Shown: positions 33,047 through 41,919 of the stretch, piece by piece
How positions within the stretch are numbered: the first letter of the stretch is position 1
Layout of the letters: every line of letters begins with the position of its first letter
Position numbers and translations under genes: made by a program
The notes under the pieces: model-generated
Databases searched by the model: none
Told to the model about the DNA's origin: nothing
What the model saw: the letters and a program-made list of their open reading frames with translations, nothing else
DNA from: Nocardia niigatensis NBRC 100131
Lineage (GTDB): Bacteria > Actinomycetota > Actinomycetes > Mycobacteriales > Mycobacteriaceae
DNA length: 64,000 nucleotides
Direction: 5' to 3'
Assembly (NCBI RefSeq): GCF_000308655.1
Contig: NZ_BAGC01000040.1
Span: 62,001-126,000 of the forward strand

Positions 33047-33370
33047 TCAGATCGCGCCCAGGTCGGGGTCACCGGCCGGCAGCGGCTCGAAGACCGTCAC
33101 CTCCGGCGGTGCCGCGAGCGCCGTGGCCAGGGCGGTGCCGACCTCACGCAGGGCGGCGCCCTGACCGTGTTCGCGCAGCGCCTCCTTGGACGCCCACTTC
33201 TCGATCATGACGAAGTGCGCGGGATTCTTGGCGTGCCGGTGCAGCGCGTAGCGCAGGCAGCCGGGTTCGGCGTGCACGGCCGGAGCGGCCGCGCGCAGGG
33301 TCTTCTCGACCAGGTCTTCCTGGCCGGGCTTGGCGATCATGGTCGCGATGATGACGCAGGGATCGGCCAT
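33047..33370 (-). CDS. Antibiotic biosynthesis monooxygenase (ABM) domain protein
   Basis: A 107-residue small dimeric ferredoxin-like-fold protein. It reads ADPCVIIATMIAKPGQEDLV, then AEPGCLRYALHRHAKNPAHF and VMIEKWASKEALREHGQG, the standard ABM/YgiN layout with the conserved EKW. Members act as cofactor-free quinol or enol monooxygenases or dimer scaffolds. The GAGGAGGACC-like site before ATG 33370 is strong. It lies between the acyl-CoA dehydrogenase and the MDR reductase, so an enolic or unsaturated intermediate of this pathway is a plausible substrate. Confidence 0.9.
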   Translation of the reverse strand: MADPCVIIATMIAKPGQEDLVEKTLRAAAPAVHAEPGCLRYALHRHAKNPAHFVMIEKWASKEALREHGQGAALREVGTALATALAAPPEVTVFEPLPAGDPDLGAI

Positions 33371-33413
33371 GGGGTCCTCCTGAGGAGCGATGGTGTGTCG
33401 AAACTCGGTGCGG

Positions 33414-34637
33414 TTACCCGCGTTTACCCCAGTTGGGGTCGCGACGGCGCAGTTCCCACTGCGCGATGGAACGCTTGTGGACCTCGTCCGGTCCGTCGGC
33501 CAGGCGCAGGGTGCGCAGGTGGGCGTACATGCCGGCGAGCGGGAAGTCCTCGGAGACGCCGGCGCCGCCGTGCACCTGGATGGCCCGGTCCACGACCTTC
33601 AGCGCGACATTGGGCGCGGCCACCTTGATCGCGGCGATCTCGGTGCGGGCGGCCTTGTTGCCGACGGTGTCCATCAGGTGCGCGGCCTTGAGCGTCAGCA
33701 GGCGGGCCATGTCGATCTCGATGCGCGATTCGGCGATCCAGTCCTGGATATTGGCCCGGTTCGCCACCGGCTCACCGAAGGTCGTGCGCGACTGGGCACG
33801 GTCGATCATCAGGTCGAGGGCCCGCTCGGCCATGCCGATGGCGCGCATGCAGTGGTGGATGCGGCCCGGGCCCAGGCGGGCCTGGCTGATCATGAATCCG
33901 TCGCCCTCACCGGCGAGCAGCGCGGTCTTGGGCACCCGCACGTTCTCGAACAGCACCTCGGCGTGCCCTTCGCGGTCCTGGTAGCCGAAGACCGGCAGAC
34001 CGCGCTGCACGGTCACGCCCGGCGCGTCGATCGGGACCACCATCATGGACTGCTGGCGGTGCGTGGGCGCGCTGGTGTCGGTCTTGCCCATGACGATGAG
34101 GACTTTGCAGTTCTTGTGCAAGGCGTTGGAGGTCCACCACTTCCGGCCGTTGAGCACGTAGTCGTCGCCGTCGCGGTCCATGCGCAGCTGGATATTGGTG
34201 GCGTCGGAGCTCGCGACCGCGGGCTCGGTCATGGCGAACGCGGACCGGATCTCACCGTCGAGCAGCGGGCGCAGCCACTGCTCCTGATGCTCGGGGGTGC
34301 CGAAGAGGGTCAGCACCTCCATGTTGCCGGTGTCGGGGGCGGCGCAGTTGGTGGCCTCCGGCGCGAGATGCGCACTGCGGCCCATGATTTCGGCCAGCGG
34401 CGCGTACTCCAGGTTGGTCAGGCCCGGGCCCCACTGCGGGTGCGGGTGGAAGAGGTTCCACAGTCCCCGCTTCTTGGCCTCGGTCTTGAGCTCCTCGACG
34501 ATCGGCGGCTGGAAGTGCGGGTCCCCGGACTCCACCATCTGCGCCTCGTACACCGCCTCGGCCGGGTAGACGTGCTCGTCCATGAAGGCGAGCAGATCGT
34601 CCCGGTAGCGCTGGGCCCGTTCGGTCATGTCGAACAT
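33414..34637 (-). CDS. Acyl-CoA dehydrogenase (ACAD11/FadE-like)
   Basis: FAD-dependent acyl-CoA dehydrogenase of 407 residues. Domains: helical N-part with [20 protein letters not shown]; the FAD/acyl-CoA strand domain with [20 protein letters not shown] and [13 protein letters not shown]; the C-terminal helical part with [20 protein letters not shown] and the closing [18 protein letters not shown] typical of the ACAD10/11 group. A phosphotransferase such as the one at 2797 often partners this group. ATG 34637 follows GAGGAGTG. Its own promoter and a perfect 16-base operator lie just upstream, inside the end of the previous gene. Confidence 0.93.
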   Translation of the reverse strand: MFDMTERAQRYRDDLLAFMDEHVYPAEAVYEAQMVESGDPHFQPPIVEELKTEAKKRGLWNLFHPHPQWGPGLTNLEYAPLAEIMGRSAHLAPEATNCAAPDTGNMEVLTLFGTPEHQEQWLRPLLDGEIRSAFAMTEPAVASSDATNIQLRMDRDGDDYVLNGRKWWTSNALHKNCKVLIVMGKTDTSAPTHRQQSMMVVPIDAPGVTVQRGLPVFGYQDREGHAEVLFENVRVPKTALLAGEGDGFMISQARLGPGRIHHCMRAIGMAERALDLMIDRAQSRTTFGEPVANRANIQDWIAESRIEIDMARLLTLKAAHLMDTVGNKAARTEIAAIKVAAPNVALKVVDRAIQVHGGAGVSEDFPLAGMYAHLRTLRLADGPDEVHKRSIAQWELRRRDPNWGKRG

Positions 34638-34674
34638 GGTCACTCCTCGTAATAGTCTGTGCCGCGCAGGCGCA

Positions 34675-34697
34675 ACTATACTTGAATCCGGATTCAA
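34675..34697 (-). promoter_or_regulatory. Promoter with perfect operator TTGAATCCGGATTCAA
   Basis: The 16-base palindrome TTGAATCCGGATTCAA (34682-34697) is perfect. On the minus strand it is followed at once by G and a TATAGT hexamer (34675-34680), so it fills what would be the -35/-10 spacer. The operator overlaps the stop codon of the upstream dehydrogenase gene and precedes the ATG at 34637. A bound repressor would block this promoter. The best example of the motif seen also near 4740, 39490 and 40330. Confidence 0.75.
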
Positions 34698-35812
34698 CTT
34701 CGGGGGCGGTCGGCCGGGCCGAGATCGACCAGGCCGGCCAGCGCGGCGCGGTGCCGGCCGGGGCTGCCGAGCCCGAGCTGATCGGCCTTGGCACGCTTGA
34801 GATACAGATGCACCGGATACTCCCACGTCATGCCGATGCCACCATGCAGCTGGAGGGTTTCCTCGGCGGATTTCACCGCGACGTCGGCGCAGTAGGCGGC
34901 GGCGACCGCGGTGGCCACGGCAGCGTCGGGATCCCCCGCCGCGATCGTGCCCGCCGCATAGCGAGCGCTGGCCGCCGCGGCCTCGACATCCACGAACAGG
35001 TCGGCGAGACGGTGCTTGAGCGCCTGGAATCCACCCACGACACGGCCGAATTGGCGGCGCATCTTCAGGTAGTCGACGGTGGTCTCCAGGCACCACGCCG
35101 CGATGCCCGCCTGCTCCGAGGCCAGCAACGCCGCACCGGTCCGCAGAGCCGCACCGAGAGCGGCTGCGCCCGCCTCGGCCGGGACCACAAGTTGTCCCGG
35201 CGCGGAGTCGAGCACGACATCGGCCAGTGGCCGGGTCATATCGAGCGACACCACCGGCGTCACCGTGGCCGCGGCCACCGGAACCGCGTGAATCTCGGTA
35301 CCGGAGGCGGTTTCGACCGCGGCCAGCAGCACGTCCGCGTCCAGCACGCCCGCGACACTGGTCACGCGACCCGACAGGCGGCCGTCGGCGTCCTTGCCGA
35401 AGGACGGCACCCCGGCCGCCGACTCGGCGGTGAAGGGCGCGAGCAGCGCGACCGTCGCCTCGCCGTCGGCCAGCATCCCGACCAGATCGTGCTCACCGGC
35501 CAGCAGAACGGTCGCGCCGATGACACTGCTGGTGAGAAACGGGACCGGTGCGACCGCACGGCCCAGCTCCTCCAGCACGACCGCGGCATCACGCGCGGAG
35601 CCGCCCGCGCCGCCCCGTTCCTCGGGCACGAGCAGTCCCGCCAGACCCAGGTCCCGTGCCAGCGCCTTCCACAGTCCCGGCGTCACCGCGCGATCGCCCT
35701 CGTAGGCCCGCGCGACAGCGGCCGGATCACACTGGGCCGCAAGCAGATCCCGCACGGCGTGCCGCAGCGCGGCCTCGGTGTCGGTATCGAGCAGCAGGAT
35801 GTCGTCGCTCAT
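34694..35812 (-). CDS. Acyl-CoA dehydrogenase subunit lacking the C-terminal catalytic motif
   Basis: A 372-residue ACAD-fold protein. It retains the acyl-CoA dehydrogenase C-domain text ([56 protein letters not shown]). It has no E-G-x-T/S segment where the catalytic glutamate of most FadEs sits, and its FAD-contact strand is weak. Such subunits pair with an adjacent active one in the alpha2beta2 dehydrogenases of steroid side-chain degradation (ChsE type). It overlaps the neighbouring dehydrogenase by ATGA at 35809-35812, which strongly supports a heteromer. Confidence 0.9.
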   Translation of the reverse strand: MSDDILLLDTDTEAALRHAVRDLLAAQCDPAAVARAYEGDRAVTPGLWKALARDLGLAGLLVPEERGGAGGSARDAAVVLEELGRAVAPVPFLTSSVIGATVLLAGEHDLVGMLADGEATVALLAPFTAESAAGVPSFGKDADGRLSGRVTSVAGVLDADVLLAAVETASGTEIHAVPVAAATVTPVVSLDMTRPLADVVLDSAPGQLVVPAEAGAAALGAALRTGAALLASEQAGIAAWCLETTVDYLKMRRQFGRVVGGFQALKHRLADLFVDVEAAAASARYAAGTIAAGDPDAAVATAVAAAYCADVAVKSAEETLQLHGGIGMTWEYPVHLYLKRAKADQLGLGSPGRHRAALAGLVDLGPADRPRS

Positions 35813-36996
35813 CGGGTCAGGTCCTTCCAGGCGGCGTCCTTGTCCCCGCGCGCCTCGGCGGGCAGGCCGAGGACCCGTTCGGCGACGATATTGCGCAGGA
35901 TCTCCGACGTGCCGCCCTCGATCGAATTGCCCTTGGCGCGCAAGTAGCGGTAGCCCGCCCCGCGTCCGGCGAAGTCGACGCGGTCGGGCCGCACCATGGT
36001 CCAGTCGTCGTAGCGCAGCCCATCCTCGCCGAGGATCTCCAGTTCGAGACCCGTCAGCAGTTGATTCGATCGCGCGAAAGCCAGTTTGAGAGCGGAACTT
36101 TCGGGTCCTGGACTGCCGGCGGCGGTCCGCTGCCGCATCCGGGTGGCGGCCAGCCGCCCGGCTTCGGCCTCGACCCACAGCCGCAGCAGCCGGTCCTGCA
36201 GCTCCGGCGTGTGCTTGTCGGGATTATCGCGCCAGCTGCGGGCGACCGCCGCCAGCACACCGCTCTCGCGCGGTGTCGCGCGCCCGCCGATCGCGGCCCG
36301 CTCGTTGTTGAGGGTGGTGGTGGCGACGCGCCAGCCCTCCCCCACCGCGCCCAGCCGCTGGGCGTCGGGGATGCGGACGTCGGTGAGGAAGACCTCGTTG
36401 AACTCCGCCTCACCGGTGATCTGGCGCAGCGGCCGCACATCGACGCCCGGATGGCGCATATCGCAGATGAAGAACGACAGCCCCGCGTGCTTGGGCCGGT
36501 CCGGATCGGTGCGCGCCAGCAGAATCGCCAGATCGGCCTTGTGGGCCACCGACGTCCACACCTTCTGCCCGTTGACGATCCAGTCCCCGCCGTCACGAAC
36601 CGCGCGGGTGCCGACCGCCGCCAGATCCGATCCGGCGCCCGGCTCGCTGAACAGCTGGCACCAGATCTCCTCACCGGTCCACAGCGGGCGCAGATACCGC
36701 TCCCGCTGTTCCGGCGTGCCGTGAATGGCGATGGTGGGCGCCGCCATACCGAGGCCGATGCCGTTGAGTTCGGCCTGGTGGCCGGGGGCGCCCGCCTGCT
36801 CGAACAGCTCGTCGACGAACAGCTGGAAGTCGCGGTCGGCCCCGCGGCCGCCCATGCCGACGGGGAAGTGCACCCAGGCCAGCCCGGCGTCGAAACGGGC
36901 GCGATGGAAGGCCACCGGGTCGGTGGTGGCCGGATCATGTTCTGCCAGCAGGGATTCCACCCGCCGGCGCAGGTCGTCGCGAACCGTGTCGCTCAT
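35809..36996 (-). CDS. Acyl-CoA dehydrogenase, probable active partner subunit
   Basis: A 395-residue ACAD. The FAD/substrate strands read QLFSEPGAGSDLAAVGTRAV and WIVNGQKVWTSVAHKADLAI. The C-terminal end has AKGNSIEGGTSEILRNIVAE, holding the glutamate expected of the catalytic base and the TSEILRN FAD contact. It is first of the coupled pair with the 372-residue subunit (ATGA overlap). It starts 13 bases after the stop of the MaoC gene, so hydratase and dehydrogenases share a transcript. Likely substrate: a cyclic or branched acyl-CoA. Confidence 0.92.
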   Translation of the reverse strand: MSDTVRDDLRRRVESLLAEHDPATTDPVAFHRARFDAGLAWVHFPVGMGGRGADRDFQLFVDELFEQAGAPGHQAELNGIGLGMAAPTIAIHGTPEQRERYLRPLWTGEEIWCQLFSEPGAGSDLAAVGTRAVRDGGDWIVNGQKVWTSVAHKADLAILLARTDPDRPKHAGLSFFICDMRHPGVDVRPLRQITGEAEFNEVFLTDVRIPDAQRLGAVGEGWRVATTTLNNERAAIGGRATPRESGVLAAVARSWRDNPDKHTPELQDRLLRLWVEAEAGRLAATRMRQRTAAGSPGPESSALKLAFARSNQLLTGLELEILGEDGLRYDDWTMVRPDRVDFAGRGAGYRYLRAKGNSIEGGTSEILRNIVAERVLGLPAEARGDKDAAWKDLTR

Positions 36997-37009
36997 CGAT
37001 CCGTTCCTC

Positions 37010-37462
37010 TCAGGGCACCAGCAGGGAGACGGATTCGGCGACGCAGGCCGGTTTTGCGGCGCCGTCGATCTCCACGGTGACGCGGCTGATCGCCTGGTAC
37101 CCCATGCTCGCCTGTGTCAGCGACACCAACTCCACTCCGGCACGCAGCCGGGAGCCGACCGGGACCGGGGACGGGAAGCGAACCTTGTTGGCCCCGTAGT
37201 TGACTCCCATCGACAGTCCCTCGACCGCGTACACACTCGCGGTGAGCATGGGCAGCAGCGACAGGGTGAGGAAGCCGTGCGCGATGGTCGTCCCGAACGG
37301 ACCGGCCGCGGCCCGCACCGGATCGACGTGGATCCACTGGTGATCGCCGGTCGCCTCGGCGAAGCGGTCGATCTGTTCCTGGGTGACGGTGTGCCAGTCG
37401 CTGTAGCCGAGGTGGGTGCCGACTGCCTTCTCCAGTTCGGGGAGCCCCTGGAATACCCGCAT
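37010..37462 (-). CDS. MaoC family enoyl-CoA hydratase
   Basis: A 150-residue single hotdog-fold R-specific hydratase. The hydratase-2 motif is complete: ATGDHQWIHVDPVRAA with the catalytic aspartate and histidine, then GTTIAHGFLTLSLLPML. It would hydrate the 2-enoyl-CoA made by the neighbouring dehydrogenases. Single-domain length (about 150) implies a homodimer, though some steroid-pathway MaoC proteins pair with others. Start ATG 37462 (MRVFQGLPELEKAVG). Codirectional with the FadE genes. Confidence 0.93.
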   Translation of the reverse strand: MRVFQGLPELEKAVGTHLGYSDWHTVTQEQIDRFAEATGDHQWIHVDPVRAAAGPFGTTIAHGFLTLSLLPMLTASVYAVEGLSMGVNYGANKVRFPSPVPVGSRLRAGVELVSLTQASMGYQAISRVTVEIDGAAKPACVAESVSLLVP

Positions 37463-37516
37463 TGCTCGCGTCCTTCGTGTCGATGGTGTGGTGGGCCGCT
37501 GCGGCGGCCGGGTGAA

Positions 37517-38506
37517 TCAGGCTGTGGGCGTGCAGACCACGCGGCCGACGGTCTTGCCGTCGGCCAGTCGCTGGACACCGTCTGCCACATCCGCCAGGGT
37601 GAGCCGCTCGCCGATCAGCGGGCGGATCGCGCCCGCGGCGGCCAGCCGGGTCAGCTCACGGTGGCATTCGGAGACCGCGGCCGGGTCGTGGGCGTTGTAG
37701 AGCCCCCAGTGCAGGCCGACGATCGAATAGTTCTTGACCAGTGCGTGATTGAGCGCCGCGCTCTGGATGTCACCGCCCGCGAAGCCGATGACCAGGATGC
37801 GGCCCTCGAACGCGATGCACTTCGTCGAGCGGGTGTAGGTGTCGCCGCCGACCGGGTCGTAGATGACGTCGGCGCCGCGGTTGTCCGTGACCCGCTTGAC
37901 GACCTCGACGAAATCCTCGCTCCTGCGGTCGATCACGACGTCGGCGCCGAGTTCGCGGGCGTACTCGGCCTTCTCGGGCCCGCCCACCACGCCGATGACG
38001 CGCGCCCCGGCCGCCTTGCCGAGCTGTACGGCGGCGCTGCCGACGCCGCCGGCGGCCGCGTGCACCAGCAGCGTCTCCCCTGCCTGCAGCGCGGCTCGGC
38101 GATGCAGCCCGAACCATCCGGTCTGGTAGCCGACGAACAGGGACGCGGCCTCCGCATCGTCCAGAGCCGGTGGCGCGGTAAAGGTCTGGGCCGCCTCCAT
38201 GATCGCGTACTCGGCGAAACCGCCGTACGGCAGCGAACTGCCGCCGAGCACGCGCTCCCCGATCGCGATGCCGGTGACCTCGGCGCCGACGGCCACCACC
38301 TCCCCGCACAGCTCGATGCCCGGCGTGAACGGCAGCGGCGGCTTCACCTGATACAGGCCCCGGCACATGAGGACGTCGGGAAAGTTCGCCGCCGCGCCCG
38401 TGACCCGGACGAGCACCTGACGCGGGCCCGGGGCCGGGCGATCCACGGTGTCCAGCCGCATCACCTGCGCGGGCTCACCCAGTTCGTGCACGCGCCACGC
38501 CCGCAT
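37517..38506 (-). CDS. NADPH:quinone oxidoreductase-like MDR protein
   Basis: A 329-residue zinc-free medium-chain reductase (QOR/ECR type). The nucleotide loop reads LLVHAAAGGVGSAAVQLGKA, and the family blocks VTGAAANFPDVLMCRGLYQV, PFTPGIELCGEVVAVG and GADVIYDPVGGDTYTRSTK are clear. The common ATG is 38506 (MRAWRVHELG); GTG at 38512 or 38524 would overlap the stop of the SDR gene. It likely reduces an enoyl or quinone-like intermediate. Second MDR enzyme in the block, but only distantly like the one at 32035. Confidence 0.9.
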   Translation of the reverse strand: MRAWRVHELGEPAQVMRLDTVDRPAPGPRQVLVRVTGAAANFPDVLMCRGLYQVKPPLPFTPGIELCGEVVAVGAEVTGIAIGERVLGGSSLPYGGFAEYAIMEAAQTFTAPPALDDAEAASLFVGYQTGWFGLHRRAALQAGETLLVHAAAGGVGSAAVQLGKAAGARVIGVVGGPEKAEYARELGADVVIDRRSEDFVEVVKRVTDNRGADVIYDPVGGDTYTRSTKCIAFEGRILVIGFAGGDIQSAALNHALVKNYSIVGLHWGLYNAHDPAAVSECHRELTRLAAAGAIRPLIGERLTLADVADGVQRLADGKTVGRVVCTPTA

Positions 38507-38516
38507 GCCCGCCACG

Positions 38517-39269
38517 CTAGACACCCCCGGTCAGCGTGATGCCGCCGTCCACCACGAGCAGCTGGCCGGTGAGCCAGGCCGCGTCCTCGGAGAGCAGGAA
38601 GGCGACCACGCTGCCGATGTCCTCGGGGACGCCGAGCCGCTTGAGCGGATAGGTGGCGGCGATCTGCTCCTCACGGCCCTCATAGAGGGCGGTGGCGAAC
38701 TGGGTCTTCACGACCGCGGGCGCGACGGCGTTGACGCGGATGTCGGGACCGAGCTCGACCGCGAGTTCCTGGGTGATGTGGGTCAGCATCGCCTTGCTGG
38801 AACCGTAGAAACCGATGCCGGGCGCGGGCTTGAGACCGGCGACCGAGGAGACGTTCACGACCGCCCCGCCGTGTTCCTTCATCCACGCCCGGTAGGCGTG
38901 CTGCACCCACGACAGCGCGGCAAGGCAGTTGACCTCCACGATCTTTCGCGCCGCGTCGAGCGAGAGCTCCACCATCGGCCCGAACACCGGATTGATGCCG
39001 GTGTTGTTCACCAGCAGATCGGCGCCGCCGAAGGTCTCGACGGCCCGCTCGAGCGTCTCGGCCTGATGCGCGGCGTCGTCGGCGCGCCCGGCCACGGCCA
39101 GCGCCTTCGACGGTCCGCCCAGCGCCGCGACGGCTTCGTCGAGCGCGTCCTGCTTACGGGCGGTGATCACGACCTTGGCGCCCTCATCCACCAGGCGCTG
39201 CGCGATACCGAGGCCGATACCCCGGCTGGCGCCGGTGACAATGGCGGTCTTGCCTTCGAATCTGTTCAC
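38517..39269 (-). CDS. SDR family oxidoreductase (3-hydroxyacyl/steroid type)
   Basis: A 250-residue classical SDR. TGASRGIG lies at 12-19. NNTG at 88-91 replaces the usual NNAG, and Tyr155/Lys159 sit in FYGSSKAM; the C-terminus is VDGGITLTGGV. It probably oxidises a hydroxyacyl-CoA in this pathway. It is the first gene of the long minus-strand unit. Its upstream region holds a TAAGCGCTTA palindrome and a GGATTCA operator-like site, before the TetR gene at 39544. Confidence 0.9.
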   Translation of the reverse strand: MNRFEGKTAIVTGASRGIGLGIAQRLVDEGAKVVITARKQDALDEAVAALGGPSKALAVAGRADDAAHQAETLERAVETFGGADLLVNNTGINPVFGPMVELSLDAARKIVEVNCLAALSWVQHAYRAWMKEHGGAVVNVSSVAGLKPAPGIGFYGSSKAMLTHITQELAVELGPDIRVNAVAPAVVKTQFATALYEGREEQIAATYPLKRLGVPEDIGSVVAFLLSEDAAWLTGQLLVVDGGITLTGGV

Positions 39270-39352
39270 GGACAGGTCCTTTCAGGTCGCCCTCGGCCGC
39301 GACGGTCATCGGCGCGACACGGCCCGGGTCCAACCTTCGAGCGGGAGGTTAC

Positions 39353-39501
39353 TAAGCGCTTATTTTCTTACGCAACCATGCTTGAAACGCCCGCCGCGGT
39401 CAAGACCGCAGACGGGGTTGAATGCCTGTGATACGGCACACAGCGATCACGAAAGTAGAGGTCGCACCAGGGAAAACGATGCGAACCCGAACCCGGATTC
39501 A
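39353..39501. promoter_or_regulatory. Upstream region with TAAGCGCTTA and a CGAACCC-GGATTCA operator-like site
   Basis: Two candidate operators precede the SDR gene. TAAGCGCTTA at 39353-39362 is a perfect 10-base palindrome, similar in core (AAGCGCTT) to sites of actinobacterial TetR repressors of fatty-acid or steroid genes. CGAACCCGGATTCA at 39488-39501 matches 12 of 14 bases of the operator at 34683-34696. The remaining 270 bases to the TetR stop hold no gene I can support. Confidence 0.5.
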
Positions 39502-39543
39502 GATTCCAAGGCCGGTCGCGACGACCGCCGGCCGGGCCGTGGA

Positions 39544-40185
39544 CTACTCGGACTTCAGCTGCAGGGCATTGACCCACAGCTGAGTCAGCGTGCCGACCAG
39601 CTTCTCGAAGGCAATGCGCTGATTCCGAGCGAAGACCATATAGGCCATACGGCTGACCATGACCGACAGCGCCTGGGCGGTGATCAGCGGGTCGAGATCC
39701 GCACTGGCCAGCCCGGATTCCTGCAGCTCGCGAATCATCCGGGCATTGCGGGCAACGAAGGCACGGTTGCGTTCCGCGCGCAGCGAGCGGAAGTTCTCGT
39801 TGATCTGGGTGACCTCTTCGAACACCGCCATCAGGCGCGCATTGCGCTTGTAGGCGAGCAGGTATTCACGATTGGCGGCCTCGATGAGGTCGCGGGGGTC
39901 GGTGACGCCGGTGCGCGCCCGCACGTGCGGGTGCAGCATTTCCTCCTGCACCTCCTCGACGACAGCGGTGAAGATCTCTTCCTTGCTGTCGAAGTAGGTG
40001 TAGAACGACCCCGAGGCAGCGCCGGCCGCCTTGGAGATGTCGGTGATCCTGGCATCCAGGTAGCCGTCGCGTTCGAACACCTCCCGAGCTCCGGCGATGA
40101 GGGCGGCACGGGTGCGCTCTCCGCGCTTGGTGCGCGGGAGCACGCGGCGAGGCACAGTCTCGCGGGCGACAGATTCGGACGTCAC
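39544..40185 (-). CDS. TetR family regulator, paralogue of the one at 5740
   Basis: A 213-residue repressor whose HTH (ISKAAGAASGSFYTYFDSKE) and ligand domain match the regulator at 5740-6381 almost block for block (about three quarters identical by eye). This implies a recent duplication and overlapping DNA targets. It is divergent from the acyl-CoA ligase at 40417, with an operator-like site at 40325-40338 between them, and lies upstream of the SDR-led unit. ATG 40185 (MTSESVARETVPRR). A CoA-thioester or free acid ligand is likely from context. Confidence 0.92.
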   Translation of the reverse strand: MTSESVARETVPRRVLPRTKRGERTRAALIAGAREVFERDGYLDARITDISKAAGAASGSFYTYFDSKEEIFTAVVEEVQEEMLHPHVRARTGVTDPRDLIEAANREYLLAYKRNARLMAVFEEVTQINENFRSLRAERNRAFVARNARMIRELQESGLASADLDPLITAQALSVMVSRMAYMVFARNQRIAFEKLVGTLTQLWVNALQLKSE

Positions 40186-40324
40186 GGCGGATCACTCACT
40201 CGGTCACAGGGACGGCTGCCGATTGCCACCGTATCACCGCTCACACCAGCGCATATCGCCCAACGTCGACAATATCCCGTCCGCCGGCGCGCATCGCAGA
40301 CACGACGGCGACGTTTATTGAAGT

Positions 40325-40338
40325 TGACACCGGATTCA
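40325..40338. promoter_or_regulatory. TetR operator-like site TGACACC-GGATTCA
   Basis: TGACACCGGATTCA matches the perfect palindrome core TGAATCCGGATTCA at 12 of 14 positions. It lies between the TetR start (40185) and the ligase start (40417), next to TATATG, which could serve as a -10. Suits control of both divergent genes. Confidence 0.6.
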
Positions 40339-40416
40339 TATATGGTCGCGGCCAGGGCCGTGACACCCCTCACAATCGGCCCGGTCTCATTCGATCTCTA
40401 CATATCTGGATGTTCT

Positions 40417-41919
40417 ATGACAAATGTCGCCGACCGCGTCTGGCAGCACGCGTCCGAACGCCCCGACGCCATCGCGCTGCGTCACCTGGACGACACCCTC
40501 TCCTACGCCGAGCTGGCCCGCCGCAGTGCGGCCTTCGGCGGTCACCTCACCGAATCCGGTGTCGCGGTGGGAGATCGCGTGCTGCTGGTGGCGCCGACCG
40601 TGCCGGAGTTCGTGATCGCCTATCTGGGCGCGCATCTGATCGGAGCCGTCGCCATCCCGGTGAACACCATGGCGACCGCGCCCGAAATCGGTTATGTGCT
40701 CGACGATTCCGGCGCGCGGTATGCCGTTGCCTGGCATCTGGCGCGCACCGCGACCGAACAGGCCGCAGCCGAGCGCGGTATCCCGGTGCAGGTGCTCGAA
40801 CCCGGTGCGCACACCTCCCCCGCCCAGCCCGTGGTCGAACCGGTCCGGCGCGATCCGGACGACACCGCGATCCTGCTGTACACCTCGGGCACCACGGGCA
40901 AGCCGAAGGGCGTCGAGCTCACCGTCGCCAATCTGATCGAGACCGCACGCATTTTCATCGATCAGCTGCGGCTCACTCCCGAGGAGCGCTTCGGCACCGG
41001 ACTGCCGCTGTTCCATGTATACGGGCAGGCGGTGTGCCTTATCACCACCCTGCACGCGGGCAGTTCGTTTTCCGTGGTGTCGCCGTTCACCCCCGGGGCG
41101 ATGATCGAGACGATCCGCGATCACGGGCTCACCGTGGTAGCGGGCGTGCCGACCATGTGGAATGCCATGCTGCACAGCGCCGGCGACTACGGGCCGGAGG
41201 ATTTCGCGAGCCTACGGCTGGCCTGTTCGGGTGGCGCGTCGCTGCCCGTGGAGGTGATCCGGGCCTTCTCGGAACGTTTCGGGTGCACCATTCTCGAGGG
41301 CTACGGGCTCACCGAATCCAGCGGGGCCGCCACCTACAACGCCTTGGATCGGGAGCAGCGGGCCGGATCAGTGGGCACCGCGCTGCCCGGCACATCGATC
41401 GAGGTGCGTGATCCGGAGGGCACGGTGCTGCCCTCCGACACCGTCGGTGAGCTGTTCATGCGCGGTCCCAGCGTGATGAAGGGGTACTGGCAGCGCCCCG
41501 ACGCGACGGCCACGGAACTGTCCGGCGGTTGGCTGCGCACCGGCGATCTGGGCCGCGTCGATGCCGACGGCTACGTCTACATCGTCGACCGCGCCAAGGA
41601 TCTCATCATTCGCGGCGGCTACAACGTGTATCCGCGCGAGGTCGAGGAGGTGCTCTACGAGCATCCCGGCATTGTCGAGGTGGCGGTGATCGGGCTGCCC
41701 GACGACCACTACGGCGAGGAGGTGGGCGCGGTGGTGGCGTCCGCGCCCGGGGTCGACCTCGATCCCCAGGAACTGCGCGCCTGGGCCAAGGAACGTCTGT
41801 CGGCCTACAAGGTGCCGCACCGCTTCGCCTTCACCGACCAGCTCCCCAAGGGCGCGACGGGCAAGATCCTCAAGCGCGCCATCGACCCGAACCTATTCAC
41901 AGACAAGGCATCCCGATGA
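40417..41919 (+). CDS. Long-chain/aromatic acyl-CoA ligase (FadD-like)
   Basis: Adenylate-forming enzyme of 500 residues. The AMP-binding signature is LLYTSGTTGKPKGVELTV. The A5 motif is EGYGLTESSGAAT, A7/A8 are WLRTGDLGRVDADGYVYIVD and KDLIIRGGYNVYPREVEEVL, and the C-terminal A10 lysine is in PKGATGKILKRAI. It activates a carboxylic acid as acyl-AMP and then CoA thioester. The gene ends in ATGA shared with the lactonase-like gene at 41916, so the products act together. The ribosome-binding site is weak (TGGATG). Confidence 0.93.
   Translation: MTNVADRVWQHASERPDAIALRHLDDTLSYAELARRSAAFGGHLTESGVAVGDRVLLVAPTVPEFVIAYLGAHLIGAVAIPVNTMATAPEIGYVLDDSGARYAVAWHLARTATEQAAAERGIPVQVLEPGAHTSPAQPVVEPVRRDPDDTAILLYTSGTTGKPKGVELTVANLIETARIFIDQLRLTPEERFGTGLPLFHVYGQAVCLITTLHAGSSFSVVSPFTPGAMIETIRDHGLTVVAGVPTMWNAMLHSAGDYGPEDFASLRLACSGGASLPVEVIRAFSERFGCTILEGYGLTESSGAATYNALDREQRAGSVGTALPGTSIEVRDPEGTVLPSDTVGELFMRGPSVMKGYWQRPDATATELSGGWLRTGDLGRVDADGYVYIVDRAKDLIIRGGYNVYPREVEEVLYEHPGIVEVAVIGLPDDHYGEEVGAVVASAPGVDLDPQELRAWAKERLSAYKVPHRFAFTDQLPKGATGKILKRAIDPNLFTDKASR

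Noticed and set aside
40325..40330. TTGACA as a classic -35 for the acyl-CoA ligase
   Set aside because: The nearest -10-like TATATG is only eight bases away, so the hexamer is more likely part of the operator.
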